This document shows positions 1 through 8,802 of a DNA stretch of 64,000 nucleotides, one piece after another. The number at the start of each line of letters is the position of its first letter. The first letter of the stretch is position 1. The notes beneath the pieces are model-generated. The model made no database searches and had not been told where the DNA came from. It was given only the letters and a program-made list of their open reading frames with translations. This stretch comes from Ornithinibacillus sp047228935 (GTDB lineage: Bacteria > Bacillota > Bacilli > Bacillales > Amphibacillaceae). The position numbers and the translations under genes are program-made. The DNA lies in assembly GCF_047228935.1 (NCBI RefSeq), contig NZ_JBFEGG010000001.1:1-64000 (forward strand), read 5' to 3'.

Positions 1-75
1 TGGGCTATAGCCAAGCGGTAAGGCAACGGGTTTTGGTCCCGTGATTCCTAGGTTCGAATCCTAGTAGCCCAGCCA
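1..75 (+). tRNA. trnQ: tRNA-Gln (TTG anticodon)
   Basis: A complete cloverleaf is visible. The acceptor arm 1-7 pairs with 65-71, the discriminator is G72, and the CCA at 73-75 is encoded. The anticodon loop TTTTGGT gives anticodon TTG, and the T arm carries GGTTCGAATCC. It is the first of three closely packed tRNAs, so the cluster probably continues upstream of the window. Confidence 0.96.
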
Positions 76-77
76 GT

Positions 78-152
78 GCGGAAGTAGTTCAGTGGTAGAA
101 CACCACCTTGCCAAGGTGGGGGTCGCGGGTTCGAATCCCGTCTTCCGCTCCA
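78..152 (+). tRNA. trnG: tRNA-Gly (GCC anticodon)
   Basis: The acceptor stem 78-84 (GCGGAAG) pairs with 142-148 (CTTCCGC), followed by discriminator T149 and an encoded CCA. The anticodon loop reads TTGCCAA, giving GCC. It lies 2 bp after tRNA-Gln, so the two are processed from one transcript. Confidence 0.96.
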
Positions 153-160
153 GGAAGTAT

Positions 161-234
<74 letters not shown>

Positions 235-269
235 ATTTTATTTTATAAATACATAAATTAAATGATGTT

Positions 270-328
270 AAACTCTTTTGTTTTAGTTGCAATTTATTAT
301 TGCGATTAACACAAAAGAGTTTTTTTAT
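270..328 (+). terminator. Rho-independent terminator of the tRNA cluster
   Basis: A 12-bp perfect stem pairs 270-281 (AAACTCTTTTGT) with 311-322. The loop contains a smaller internal hairpin, and the T-rich tail runs to about 330. It ends the Gln-Gly-Cys tRNA transcript. Confidence 0.85.
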
Positions 329-450
329 TTTTTCTATTTTCAAATAAAATTCTTCAATAGGTAAAAAATAGAAATGGCAATTACTGTATAAATTTAACAG
401 TTAGGGAAGACTATGATTAGAACGTAATACTTGTGGAGGTAGAAGGAAAT

Positions 451-1458
451 ATGGAAATCAATCATAATGCTCGTCTTACTTCAACGGAGATTACACAGCT
501 ATGGACTAATTATATGAATGATAGTATGGGAATCTGTGTCTTAAAGTACTTTTTCAATATAGTGGAAGATGAAAATATTAAATCAATTGTGAAGCATGCT
601 ATTGGATTAGCAGAATCACACTTATCTAAAATTGAAGCGTTTTTTGAGGCTGAAGAATATCCAATACCAATCGGATTTAGTGTTAATGAGGATGTTGATA
701 TTAATGCCCCAAGATTGTATTCCGATAACTATATACTTGTATACATTCGGGATATGTCTCAAGTCGGTATGAACAATTATGGAGTTGCTGTCGCTTTCTC
801 AGCTAGAGAAGATGTCTATGATTATTTTTCTCAAAATCTTAGTGAGACTAATAAGCTACATAAAATGGCGTTGAAGCTGATGCTATCAAAGGGCCTTAAT
901 GTACGTCCACCATATTTATCACCACCTAAGAGAGCCACTTATGTGGAGAAACAACGTTTTTTGATTGGGTGGTTTGCTGAAAGACGGCCACTTAATGGTA
1001 TGGAGATATCGAACCTATTTTCCAATATATTACGGAATGCTTTAGAAATAGCAACATTAATTAGTTTTGCACAGGTCGCTAACTCAAAAGAAGTTAGACA
1101 GTATATGGAAAGAGGGAAGGAAATAACATCAAAGCATGCCGAGGTATTAGGATCAATTATGCGTGAGAACAATTTGCCTATACCGATGACATTAGAAACA
1201 GAAGTTACGGACAGCACTACATTTGTTTTCTCAGACAAATTAATCATGTTTCATACAACAACCTTAAATGCTGCTGTCTTAGGGTATTATGGGGTAAGTT
1301 TAGCTACAAGTCATAGACGAGATCTTGGAAATCATTATTCAAGGCTAAGCAGTGAAATCCTAAAGTATTGTGAGGATGGCGCAAATATTATGATAAATAA
1401 TGGATGGCTAGAGGAACCCCCTATGGCATCTGATAGACAACAATTGGCAGATGGGTAG
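451..1458 (+). CDS. DUF3231 family protein (first paralog)
   Basis: A 335-residue soluble protein of the DUF3231 family, common in spore-forming Bacillaceae and without an assigned biochemical role. It is built of two similar halves (about residues 10-165 and 185-330). Each has amphipathic helices with a Glu/His pattern (AESHLSKIE in the first, TSKHAEVLG in the second), which recalls ferritin-like four-helix bundles; that link is inference. The ATG at 451 is chosen because GGAGG at 435-439 and AAGGA at 443-447 precede it; a GTG at 433 has no site. A paralog lies at 22054-23076 on the other strand. The next gene starts 10 bp downstream, so they are likely cotranscribed. Confidence 0.85.
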   Translation: MEINHNARLTSTEITQLWTNYMNDSMGICVLKYFFNIVEDENIKSIVKHAIGLAESHLSKIEAFFEAEEYPIPIGFSVNEDVDINAPRLYSDNYILVYIRDMSQVGMNNYGVAVAFSAREDVYDYFSQNLSETNKLHKMALKLMLSKGLNVRPPYLSPPKRATYVEKQRFLIGWFAERRPLNGMEISNLFSNILRNALEIATLISFAQVANSKEVRQYMERGKEITSKHAEVLGSIMRENNLPIPMTLETEVTDSTTFVFSDKLIMFHTTTLNAAVLGYYGVSLATSHRRDLGNHYSRLSSEILKYCEDGANIMINNGWLEEPPMASDRQQLADG

Positions 1459-1467
1459 TGTGCAGAG

Positions 1468-1941
1468 ATGTCAAAGGACAGGAAACTGGAAGTATTACTG
1501 TGGAGTATTGCCTTACCTGGATTTGGTCAGTTTTTAAATGGCAAACTTTTTAAAGGTACAGTTTTAATATTATTAGAGTTCATTGTAAATGTTAAGTCTA
1601 GATTAAATTATGCAATCATCCCAAGCTTTCATGGTGATATACATGCAGCCATTGCATCTGTTGAGTATCAATGGTTGATGTTTTATCCTTGTATTTATTT
1701 GTTTGCGATATGGGATGCTTATCGGGATGCAGGTGGAGGGGAAGAGCCCTATGCATTTATTCCTTTTGTCTTTTCAGCATACATTGGTACCATTGGTGTA
1801 GTATACTCTTCGACTTTTAATATTTATGGGCTATACTTAGGTGTTATTTGGCTACCTATTATATTTCTTATTGTTGGATTTTTAATAGGAAAAGGTATTA
1901 GAGTATTTTTATTAAACTGGATTAAAAGGAACGAGAGATAA
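1468..1941 (+). CDS. Small multi-pass membrane protein with PGFGQ motif
   Basis: A 157-residue membrane protein. The N-terminus carries LPGFGQFLNGK, a motif shared with TM2-like and related small Bacillus membrane proteins. Hydrophobic segments lie at about residues 25-40, 65-85, 95-115 and 120-145, followed by a basic C-terminus. It starts 10 bp after the DUF3231 gene and probably shares its transcript. No enzymatic motif is seen and the function is unknown. Confidence 0.7.
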   Translation: MSKDRKLEVLLWSIALPGFGQFLNGKLFKGTVLILLEFIVNVKSRLNYAIIPSFHGDIHAAIASVEYQWLMFYPCIYLFAIWDAYRDAGGGEEPYAFIPFVFSAYIGTIGVVYSSTFNIYGLYLGVIWLPIIFLIVGFLIGKGIRVFLLNWIKRNER

Positions 1942-1977
1942 GGTAGTGAGTAGAATTAGTTTAGTAAGGTTTTTAGT

Positions 1978-2007
1978 TTGACTTCAATCCCCATTCCGTG
2001 CTATATT
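1978..2007 (+). promoter_or_regulatory. Sigma-A-type promoter for tRNA-Leu
   Basis: TTGACT at 1978-1983 is separated by 18 bp from TATATT at 2002-2007, about 40 bp ahead of tRNA-Leu. Both boxes match the vegetative consensus closely, as expected for a stand-alone tRNA gene. Confidence 0.6.
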
Positions 2008-2045
2008 ATTATTTGTCAGTCAAGACATTCGTCAATTTTTAATAT

Positions 2046-2127
2046 GCCGGTGTGGCGGAATTGGCAGACGCGCACGACTCAAAATCGTGTTCCTTATGGA
2101 GTGTCGGTTCGACCCCGACCACCGGTA
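2046..2127 (+). tRNA. trnL: tRNA-Leu (CAA anticodon)
   Basis: A class II tRNA of 82 nt with a long variable arm. The acceptor stem 2046-2052 (GCCGGTG) pairs with 2120-2126 with a terminal G-T pair, and the discriminator is A2127. The anticodon stem is 2073-2077 with 2085-2089, and the anticodon CAA is at 2080-2082. The 3' end continues CTT, so CCA is not encoded, unlike the three tRNAs at the start of the window. Confidence 0.95.
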
Positions 2128-2159
2128 CTTTCAAGCAAAATACATTACGTTAACAACTA

Positions 2160-2203
2160 AAAAACTCATGAATGTTGTTCTATCAATGTTTGTGAGTTTT
2201 TTG
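2160..2203 (+). terminator. Terminator after tRNA-Leu
   Basis: AAAAACTCA at 2160-2168 pairs with TGAGTTTTT at 2193-2201 and continues into further T residues. It lies 33 bp downstream of tRNA-Leu. Confidence 0.7.
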
Positions 2204-2550
2204 CTATTTAAGCTACGTTTAAATAATATAGAAAACAATTATTTACACAGTGAACAAACTTTTTCACACAAAATTTTACACATGTTAAGGGAAAATTTTT
2301 TTATAATTTTTGTCTGTGCAGACATGTAGTAAATGGTAGTGGTAGCTTAGGTCATTACTATTAATATTACTTAACAATGTTTTAAATAGTAGTTCACTAT
2401 CAAGAATGACTGCTTTTTCTAACAGGAAGTGTTTTATCTAGATGCATACTTAAAAACTATTTACACACTTTATTTGACAAACCTAGAATAAGTTTGGACT
2501 ATTTGACGCTTACTAATATACTACAAGATGATTAGATGAATTTCTAAATA
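2204..2550. other. Intergenic AT-rich region, no gene seen
   Basis: About 350 bp between the tRNA-Leu terminator and the terminator of the next gene. It holds no reading frame with a ribosome binding site and no recognisable RNA. A TTGACA near 2494 could be a -35 box, but no convincing -10 box or downstream gene follows. Confidence 0.5.
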
Positions 2551-2583
2551 AAAAAGCACCTCGAACTTGCTGAGGTGCTTTTT
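2551..2583. terminator. Bidirectional terminator
   Basis: AAAAGCACCTC at 2552-2562 pairs with GAGGTGCTTTT at 2572-2582, with A-rich and T-rich flanks so that it can work on both strands. It most likely ends the minus-strand gene whose stop is at 2624. Confidence 0.8.
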
Positions 2584-2623
2584 ACTCTTCTATCCATCTA
2601 TCATCTATTCTTCTTTCTTTAGG

Positions 2624-3112
2624 TTACATAACAAAAATTTGCTTTCCTAGATTATTGGGCTTCTTATCAAGTATCCTTCCAATTATAATTGGGCCAGCAG
2701 TAATAGTAAGATATAATTCCTCAAGCTCAAAAAGTAGTGTAGTTAAACTCTTATCATCTTTATCTTCATATCCGTAACCAATTACCTTTTTTATTGTATT
2801 ATTTTCAAGAGAAAAATAAGAACCGAAAACAAGATGTTGATTTGGCGCAATATCTGGCTCATAGGTGTGCCTTAATGGTTCAGGTGTTTCCTGTTCATTT
2901 ATTATTAAAAGATCATCACCTACTTCATCCTCAAACCATTCTAATCTCCAATACCAAAATTCATTCGAATCTTGGGATACTATCTTTAATATAGGAACTA
3001 CCAGATGTAGCACGATATTTTTATTTCCGAGAGAAACATCAAGTTGTTTTGAATATATCCCCATTAACGTTGAGCCCTTTAACTGTCTTATTTTATTCCA
3101 TCCTTTGTTCAT
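2624..3112 (-). CDS. Hypothetical protein, 162 aa
   Basis: A soluble, acidic protein of 162 residues with no signal peptide or membrane segment. Features are a Trp-rich stretch (FWYWRLEWFEDE, about residues 53-64) and a C-terminal beta-rich part. No family is recognised. The ATG at 3112 is chosen because an AGAGGAAG site lies about 8 nt upstream; a GTG at 3136 is less likely. It is monocistronic and ends at a good terminator. Confidence 0.6.
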   Translation of the reverse strand: MNKGWNKIRQLKGSTLMGIYSKQLDVSLGNKNIVLHLVVPILKIVSQDSNEFWYWRLEWFEDEVGDDLLIINEQETPEPLRHTYEPDIAPNQHLVFGSYFSLENNTIKKVIGYGYEDKDDKSLTTLLFELEELYLTITAGPIIIGRILDKKPNNLGKQIFVM

Positions 3113-3344
3113 TCTATAACTTCCTCTTTTCCTCACATTATTAAAATTATATTTACTCCTCCCTGAATAGACAACTAACTACTTTTAATAGAATTTATTT
3201 GATTAAATTATTTATTAATAATTTCTTATTGTATTTACTATTTCTCAAAAATAGATTGCCAAATTACAATTTTATTAATCGACTAAATATAATTAATAAA
3301 TTTAAGCTTTAAGGGTTTTACCGATATTTAATAAATCTAAAACG

Positions 3345-3863
3345 TCAATCTCCAATAAACCTTACCTTATAACCATTGAAGGAGATTGTAGGCCTTTGAA
3401 TGTTATCATAAGTACTTTTACTTCTATATAAGACTGCTGTTCCATCAGAACCTTCTTTAAGGTATTTTATCTGACCATCTTGAAGTTCCGTCCTATATTC
3501 GTAGTTTTTACCACCAATTTTATTGAATTCAGCTCTTGCGGCGCTGCTATTCCCACTATTTATATATTGTCTTCCTCCTTTAATTTTATTGTCACGTATT
3601 GAGCGACCAAGTAATATAAAATAATCACCTTGTAGACTTGCCTTTTTAACAGTGCTATTAAAACTTATTGGATTGGAAGAGTCTTCTTTTACTAATACAT
3701 TAGATGAATACTTTATAGTGAGTAAACTAATAGGTTCTTCTTCAATTAATAATTCACTCAATTCATCTTCAGCTGCAGTAACACTTACTAATACAAGTGA
3801 GATGATTATAGTTATTAAAAATAATCCTAAAATCTTAAATGCTGTGCTTTTGAACTTTAACAT
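3345..3863 (-). CDS. Predicted secreted protein, 172 aa
   Basis: The N-terminus has a basic start (MLKFKSTAFK) and a long hydrophobic core, then VTAAEDE, which suggests a signal peptide cut after about residue 31. The mature part is polar, with about 140 residues and no cysteines. AAGGAGG lies 6 nt before the ATG at 3863. No family is recognised. About 200 bp of AT-rich sequence separates it from the hypothetical gene downstream. Confidence 0.6.
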   Translation of the reverse strand: MLKFKSTAFKILGLFLITIIISLVLVSVTAAEDELSELLIEEEPISLLTIKYSSNVLVKEDSSNPISFNSTVKKASLQGDYFILLGRSIRDNKIKGGRQYINSGNSSAARAEFNKIGGKNYEYRTELQDGQIKYLKEGSDGTAVLYRSKSTYDNIQRPTISFNGYKVRFIGD

Positions 3864-4039
3864 AGAAACCTCCTTTTCCGCATAAAATAGTATTCGATGA
3901 TAATTTACAAAATCCCTTTAAATTTTACTTGGGAAATATTATAAGAAAAGTTTTAATTTAGACTTACTTTTCATGAACAACTTTCTCGAAACATGTATAA
4001 AAAGACACTCTCACTAAGGGTAATGATTATCGACATTAG

Positions 4040-4251
4040 CTAGCTAAATTAGTTCGTGATGTTGGAATTCCAAATTCATTGAAGGATTATGGTATACCAG
4101 AAAGTGCACTAGACCTTCTAGCAAAGGATGGAAGTAAGCAGCGAAGATTATTAGATCGAAGTCCTTTGCAACTAGATATAAAGGATATAAGAAAAATATA
4201 TTAATTGGCATATGATGGAAATGTCTCTGTCCATACGTTTGGATAATTTTT
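4040..4251 (+). pseudogene. 3' remnant of an iron-containing alcohol dehydrogenase
   Basis: Reading from 4040 gives a peptide typical of the C-terminal helical domain of iron-dependent alcohol dehydrogenases: VRDVGIPNSLKDYGIPES, then SKQRRLLDRSPLQLDIKDI, then RKIY. A stop (TAA, 4202-4204) interrupts it, after which LAYDG continues in frame. A stop also lies just upstream at 4037-4039, and the N-terminal NAD and metal-binding parts are absent. It is therefore a decayed fragment, not a working gene. No mobile element borders it. Confidence 0.65.
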
Positions 4252-4328
4252 AAAGAGTACGATTTCAACTCAGAGCATATTTTTTTAAATTTAGGGCTCG
4301 AGTTTTTGCTTCAGTGTAAACATAATAG

Positions 4329-4372
4329 AAAAGCCTACAAACAGGGAATCACCAATGTTTGTGGGCTTTTCT
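4329..4372. terminator. Terminator downstream of the dehydrogenase remnant
   Basis: AAAAGCCTACAAAC at 4329-4342 pairs with GTTTGTGGGCTTTT at 4357-4370. This is probably the original terminator of the lost dehydrogenase gene, and it now insulates the germination operon. Confidence 0.75.
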
Positions 4373-4581
4373 TGGTTTTGGGAAATAAAATAATAAATTT
4401 AATTTATCTTAAACATTTTCACCAAATCAAATAAGGTATCGATTATTCAACTTCTTGGACATTGGTAGTTAGTAAGTTTGGAAATATTCCCTGAATTAAT
4501 TATCGATGAACTGTTTAGATTAAAACGTTAATGTCTATAACTAATATTGTTCATGCTTCTAAAAAGTATTGAGGTGTCCAC

Positions 4582-5724
4582 ATGAATAAAACTTATATTT
4601 CCAAGAGTCAAGCCTTAATGCTAGGAATCACTGGGATAACCGTTACAGGTCATCTGTTATTTATTCCTGTCATCCTTGGTCATGCTGGTAGAGATAGTTG
4701 GATTTCCCTATTACTGGCTATTTTGCCTGCAATACTTATGGGGTTTATCGTTGCGTTATTAGCCCAACGATATCCAGGGCAATCGATGGTTGAATATAGT
4801 CAATTAATATTGGGAAAATGGTTAGGTAAATTTGTTGTCATTATATTTTTATTGTATTTGTTTCATGAAGTAAGTCTAGCCATAAGAGGATTTGGGGAGT
4901 TCTATACATCTGCTGTTACACCACGTACACCAATATTAATCTATCTAGTTGCAATATTAATACTTGCAGGATATGCAGTGCGCTCTGGGCTAGAAGTAAT
5001 TGCTAGAACGAATCAAGCAATCCTTGTCTTTTTAATTCCAATAGGGGTTTTAGCATCTGCTCTTACTCACAAGGATAAAGATTATCGCAATTTCCTCCCA
5101 ATCTTAGAGGATTCTTTCGAGCCTGTCATTCATGGGACGCTAACACTTGTCGCATTATATAGCTCTATTTTTGTTTTAAGTATGATCTTTCCTTTTATCA
5201 ATGATACGAAGCAACTGAAAAGGTACTCCATTGTTACAATGATGATTCTGATTATTATGTTCGTGGGCCCTATCACAGGGGTGATTGCTATCTATGGAGA
5301 AGAGAGAGGGGAAGGTCTTTATTTTCCTACATTCTTAATTTTAAGGGACGTCCAAATAGGAGCTTTCCAGCGATTGGATATTCTGGGGATTTTACTCTGG
5401 TCACTAGGATCGTTTGGAAAAGCAACTGTTTTTCTTTATGCCATGTCATTAGGAATAGCACAGTTATTCAAGGTGGATGATTACAAAATGTTAGTAACTC
5501 CACTTGCAGCTTTACTTGCTATCGTGTCCATCATCAATAGTGAGGATTTAATCGGAATTTATCGCTTCTTAAAAAATTATTATCCATATTACGCTACATT
5601 TGTTGGGTTGATATTACCTCTTGTCTTGCTAACAATCAGTCAGTTCAGGAAAACAGGTCAAAAGTTAGAAGGGCGGAAAAGTGATGATAAGACGAAGGAA
5701 ACAAGTAAATCAAACAAAAACTAA
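4582..5724 (+). CDS. Spore germinant receptor B subunit (GerAB/GerKB permease family)
   Basis: A 380-residue integral membrane protein of the spore germination permease family, related to the APC superfamily. B subunits sit in the spore inner membrane and bind nutrient germinants. About ten hydrophobic segments run from residue 10 to 360, followed by a short charged tail. GAGGTG precedes the ATG. The downstream GerA-type gene overlaps its 3' end by about 44 bp, a sign of translational coupling. The B gene comes first here, whereas in B. subtilis gerA the order is A-B-C. The germinant cannot be read from sequence. Confidence 0.92.
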   Translation: MNKTYISKSQALMLGITGITVTGHLLFIPVILGHAGRDSWISLLLAILPAILMGFIVALLAQRYPGQSMVEYSQLILGKWLGKFVVIIFLLYLFHEVSLAIRGFGEFYTSAVTPRTPILIYLVAILILAGYAVRSGLEVIARTNQAILVFLIPIGVLASALTHKDKDYRNFLPILEDSFEPVIHGTLTLVALYSSIFVLSMIFPFINDTKQLKRYSIVTMMILIIMFVGPITGVIAIYGEERGEGLYFPTFLILRDVQIGAFQRLDILGILLWSLGSFGKATVFLYAMSLGIAQLFKVDDYKMLVTPLAALLAIVSIINSEDLIGIYRFLKNYYPYYATFVGLILPLVLLTISQFRKTGQKLEGRKSDDKTKETSKSNKN

Positions 5725-7210
5725 TAACGTTAATAATGATGAAGAAAAACAAGAAATTTTTGATGAATTAGATAAAAATATCAACCAATTTAAAGAAATA
5801 TTTGGAAGTGATTCTGATTTGTTTGTACGCTACATACAAGGCGAACATCGAAAAGTTGCCGTCTTGTATTTGGAAAGCTTAGTTGAAAAAGAAATTATTG
5901 ACCAACATGTTATCTTTGCTTTAAATAGTCAGCTACATAATTTAACATCAGCCATTAACGATATAGCGGTTTCTACAAATGAAATGAAGAAACTTACCAA
6001 ACATGACGAAGTTTTAGAGCATTTATTACGAGGCTATTCAATTATTCTGATGGATGGGAATAATATCGCTTACGCTGCTGAAACGTCTGGAGGCGAAAGA
6101 AGACCAGTATCAGAATCTACCGTTGAAACAGTGGTACGTGGACCACGTGAATCATTTAACGAGTCACTAATGACGGGAGTAGGTTTGATCCGTAAAAGGG
6201 TGAATACTCCTAAGCTACAGGTTTATAAAAAGTCAATTGGACAGGAAAGCAAAACTTCCGTAGCAGTTCTTTATATTTCTGGTATTGCCAAAGACGACAT
6301 TGTGAAAGAGGTTATTTCGCGTATCGATAAAATTAATATCGACGGTATTCTTGATTCTCTCTATGTTGAGGAACTAATTGAAGATACGAAAAGCTATACA
6401 CCATTTCCAACCATTTTTAACTCGGAGCGGCCGGATAGAATTGCTGCAGGATTATTAGAAGGTAGAATAGCAATCATGGTAGATGGTACGCCTGTAGTTC
6501 TCTTGGTACCTGCAACTATTGGTCTGTTCCTAACATCTAATGAAGATTATTATCAACGGTATGATATCGCAAGCTTTATGAAAATGCTACGAACATTTGC
6601 CTTTATTCTTTCATTAGCCTTACCAGGTCTTTATGTTGCGTTACTTACTTTTCATCAAGAAATGATACCAACCCCGTTATTAATCGCTATGTCTGGGCAG
6701 CGAGAAGGGGTACCACTTGGTATTGCAATTGAAATTTTCATCATGGATATTATTTTTGAAATTCTTCGGGAAGCAGGTATTAGGTTACCGAAGACAGTTG
6801 GTGCAGCCGTTTCGATTGTTGGTGGTTTAGTATTAGGTCAAGCTGCAGTTGAGGCTAGTTTGGTAGGTCAAGCAACGGTTATTGTAGTTGCACTAACAGC
6901 AATTTGCTCCTTTACTACGCCATCTTACAATATTGCAATAACTGCTAGGCTCTTACGGTTTGTTCTTTTACTTTTCTCAGCAGTGTTAGGAGCTTTCGGT
7001 CTAATTTTCAGTTTGATCTTTTTGTTTATACATCTAAATTCTATCCGTTCATTTAGTGTACCTTATTTAGCACCACTAGTCCCTTTTCATAAGGATGACT
7101 GGAAGGATTTATTTGTCCGTGTTCCATGGCGGAATATGAAAGAAAGACCTGAAGAAATCACCAATGATGATCAAAATAGGATGCAAAGTGCAAGTAATGA
7201 GCGTCATTAA
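5681..7210 (+). CDS. Spore germinant receptor A subunit (GerAA/GerKA family)
   Basis: A 509-residue GerA-family protein. The hydrophilic N-terminal half (about residues 1-290) lies outside the inner membrane. The C-terminal half has several membrane spans and the conserved stretches LPGLYVAL and GAAVSIVGGLV. A GTG at 5681 and an ATG at 5684 are adjacent possible starts; both lie inside the end of the B gene. It assembles with the B and C subunits encoded on either side. Length and architecture are typical of the family. Confidence 0.93.
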   Translation: MMIRRRKQVNQTKTNNVNNDEEKQEIFDELDKNINQFKEIFGSDSDLFVRYIQGEHRKVAVLYLESLVEKEIIDQHVIFALNSQLHNLTSAINDIAVSTNEMKKLTKHDEVLEHLLRGYSIILMDGNNIAYAAETSGGERRPVSESTVETVVRGPRESFNESLMTGVGLIRKRVNTPKLQVYKKSIGQESKTSVAVLYISGIAKDDIVKEVISRIDKINIDGILDSLYVEELIEDTKSYTPFPTIFNSERPDRIAAGLLEGRIAIMVDGTPVVLLVPATIGLFLTSNEDYYQRYDIASFMKMLRTFAFILSLALPGLYVALLTFHQEMIPTPLLIAMSGQREGVPLGIAIEIFIMDIIFEILREAGIRLPKTVGAAVSIVGGLVLGQAAVEASLVGQATVIVVALTAICSFTTPSYNIAITARLLRFVLLLFSAVLGAFGLIFSLIFLFIHLNSIRSFSVPYLAPLVPFHKDDWKDLFVRVPWRNMKERPEEITNDDQNRMQSASNERH

Positions 7211-7225
7211 TAGGAGAAATTTACA

Positions 7226-8395
7226 ATGAGGTCAGTAATTTGTTTTGTAGCTGTTTTCTTACTTATATTTTTAGCTGGATGTTGGGATAAAAAGGAACTA
7301 ACAGATGTTGCGTTAGTTATGGGGGTCGGCATCGATAAAGCAGATGAAGAATATAAAATCACCGCTCAAGTGATTAAACCACCTTCAAAAGAGGAAGGTG
7401 GAGGTGGTGGTGGCTCTGAAATGCCTACTTGGAGTGTTACTGCTACAGGAAGCACTGTCTTGGCAGCTATTAGAAACCTAAATGAAATATCTCCTCGTCG
7501 GCTGTACTGGGCACATTTACAAATCATTATCTTCGGTGATGCAGTGGCAAGAGAAGGTATTGCCCCTGTGATTACATGGTTTGAGAGGGATCGGGATAGT
7601 CGTGCCGGAGCAGTTATTGCGGTCACACCTGGAGTGGCGGAGGATTTGCTAAATAATAAGATAGAACTTGGGCAAGTTCCTACGAAAGCTATGGCAGATC
7701 TAATTCAAGGCTCGGAAATGAGACAAATTAATGCGTTGGAAATTAAACTTAGAGATTTAATGACTATACTCGCTACACCTGGAATTGAACTTACCCTTGA
7801 TGTAATTAGGCCAAAGGAAATTAGGGGAGAAGTGGAAACATTTGAAGTGGATGGCGTTGCTATTTTTAATAATGATAAATTGCAAGAATATGTTTTCGGT
7901 CCAGCTTCAACTGGTACACAAATTATTAATAGTGAATTGAACTATTCTATCTTAGAAGGAAAATGTCCTGAATCCGAAAATGGTGATTTATTTGCTTTTC
8001 AAATTACCGATTTTCAAAGTGGCATACGCCCGCAATTAAAAGGAGAAAAAATTACACTGAAGGTTAAGGTGACCTTAGAAGGGAATTTACTCGACCAGAC
8101 TTGTCCGATTGATTTACTAAAACCGGAACACTTGAAAACAGTAGAGACGGAAATTACTAAGTTCATTAAAGATAATGTGGTGAAAGAATTTAATCTAGCA
8201 AAAGAAGTTGGGTCTGATATTTATGGAATTGGACTAGAGGTTAGAAGATTTTATCCTAAACATTGGAAGGAAATTAGTGATTCTTCTGCTTATTTAGATC
8301 AGGTTGAGTTTGATTTCCAAGTAGAGTCCAATGTTCGGAGATCTGGTTTGATTATTGACCCAACACAAGAAAAACAAAAGGAAGCGAATGATTAA
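7226..8395 (+). CDS. Spore germinant receptor C subunit (GerAC/GerKC lipoprotein)
   Basis: A 389-residue lipoprotein with lipobox LAGC at residues 16-19, followed by WDKKEL, the usual Ger(x)C opening. Ger(x)C lipoproteins lie on the outer face of the spore inner membrane and complete the A-B-C receptor. An unusual run of six glycines (about residues 58-63) sits in an N-terminal loop. The gene starts 15 bp after the A gene, and its stop overlaps the next start in TAATG. Confidence 0.92.
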   Translation: MRSVICFVAVFLLIFLAGCWDKKELTDVALVMGVGIDKADEEYKITAQVIKPPSKEEGGGGGGSEMPTWSVTATGSTVLAAIRNLNEISPRRLYWAHLQIIIFGDAVAREGIAPVITWFERDRDSRAGAVIAVTPGVAEDLLNNKIELGQVPTKAMADLIQGSEMRQINALEIKLRDLMTILATPGIELTLDVIRPKEIRGEVETFEVDGVAIFNNDKLQEYVFGPASTGTQIINSELNYSILEGKCPESENGDLFAFQITDFQSGIRPQLKGEKITLKVKVTLEGNLLDQTCPIDLLKPEHLKTVETEITKFIKDNVVKEFNLAKEVGSDIYGIGLEVRRFYPKHWKEISDSSAYLDQVEFDFQVESNVRRSGLIIDPTQEKQKEAND

Positions 8396-8601
8396 TGAAT
8401 ACTTTCTTATTAATACTCTTATTTATTTCTATTTCTTTCATGGATTATCGATATATGAAGAAAAAGAAGAACAAGAAGCTAATGGTTATCTATACTGTCA
8501 TTTTAGTGTTTGCTTTTGTTTTGACGGAGTTACACATGCTTGGGGTTAGGTTGATAGGATTAAATCAAGTTGTTACGTTTATAGTAAATAAGGTTGTTTG
8601 A
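8395..8601 (+). CDS. Small germinant receptor accessory protein (D-type subunit)
   Basis: A 68-residue protein with two hydrophobic segments (about residues 2-16 and 29-50) separated by a lysine-rich loop (MKKKKNKK). Its ATG overlaps the gerC stop in TAATG, so it is cotranscribed and coupled. Several Bacillus receptor operons carry such two-span D proteins (for example GerKD), reported to modulate receptor output. The assignment rests on size, topology and position rather than on sequence motifs. Confidence 0.65.
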   Translation: MNTFLLILLFISISFMDYRYMKKKKNKKLMVIYTVILVFAFVLTELHMLGVRLIGLNQVVTFIVNKVV

Positions 8602-8714
8602 AAAAGCTAAATTGATTACATGTATAGCAACCAATAAGTGGAAAAATGAAAATAGAATTATGTCTAGAGAGCTGAAATGAGAAGAATATTTAACTAAAAA
8701 TCAAAACATTCCTT

Positions 8715-8746
8715 CACTACCCTAGGGACCTGATCCTAGGGTAGTG
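8715..8746. terminator. Perfect 12-bp hairpin between converging operons
   Basis: CACTACCCTAGG at 8715-8726 pairs exactly with 8735-8746 around an 8-nt loop. There is no T tract on either side, so intrinsic termination is uncertain. Its place between the ger operon and a converging gene suggests a transcript end or RNA stabiliser. Confidence 0.45.
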
Positions 8747-8802
8747 GAATAGTCAGTGAAGAAGACACTGGGATATGACTTAAAAGTATAACGAAACCAT
8801 AT

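Noticed and set aside
2087..2329. Frame overlapping tRNA-Leu
   Set aside because: It starts inside the tRNA and has no supporting signal.
4044..4268. Minus-strand 74-residue frame
   Set aside because: The plus strand here carries recognisable dehydrogenase remnant sequence; the minus frame has no ribosome binding site.
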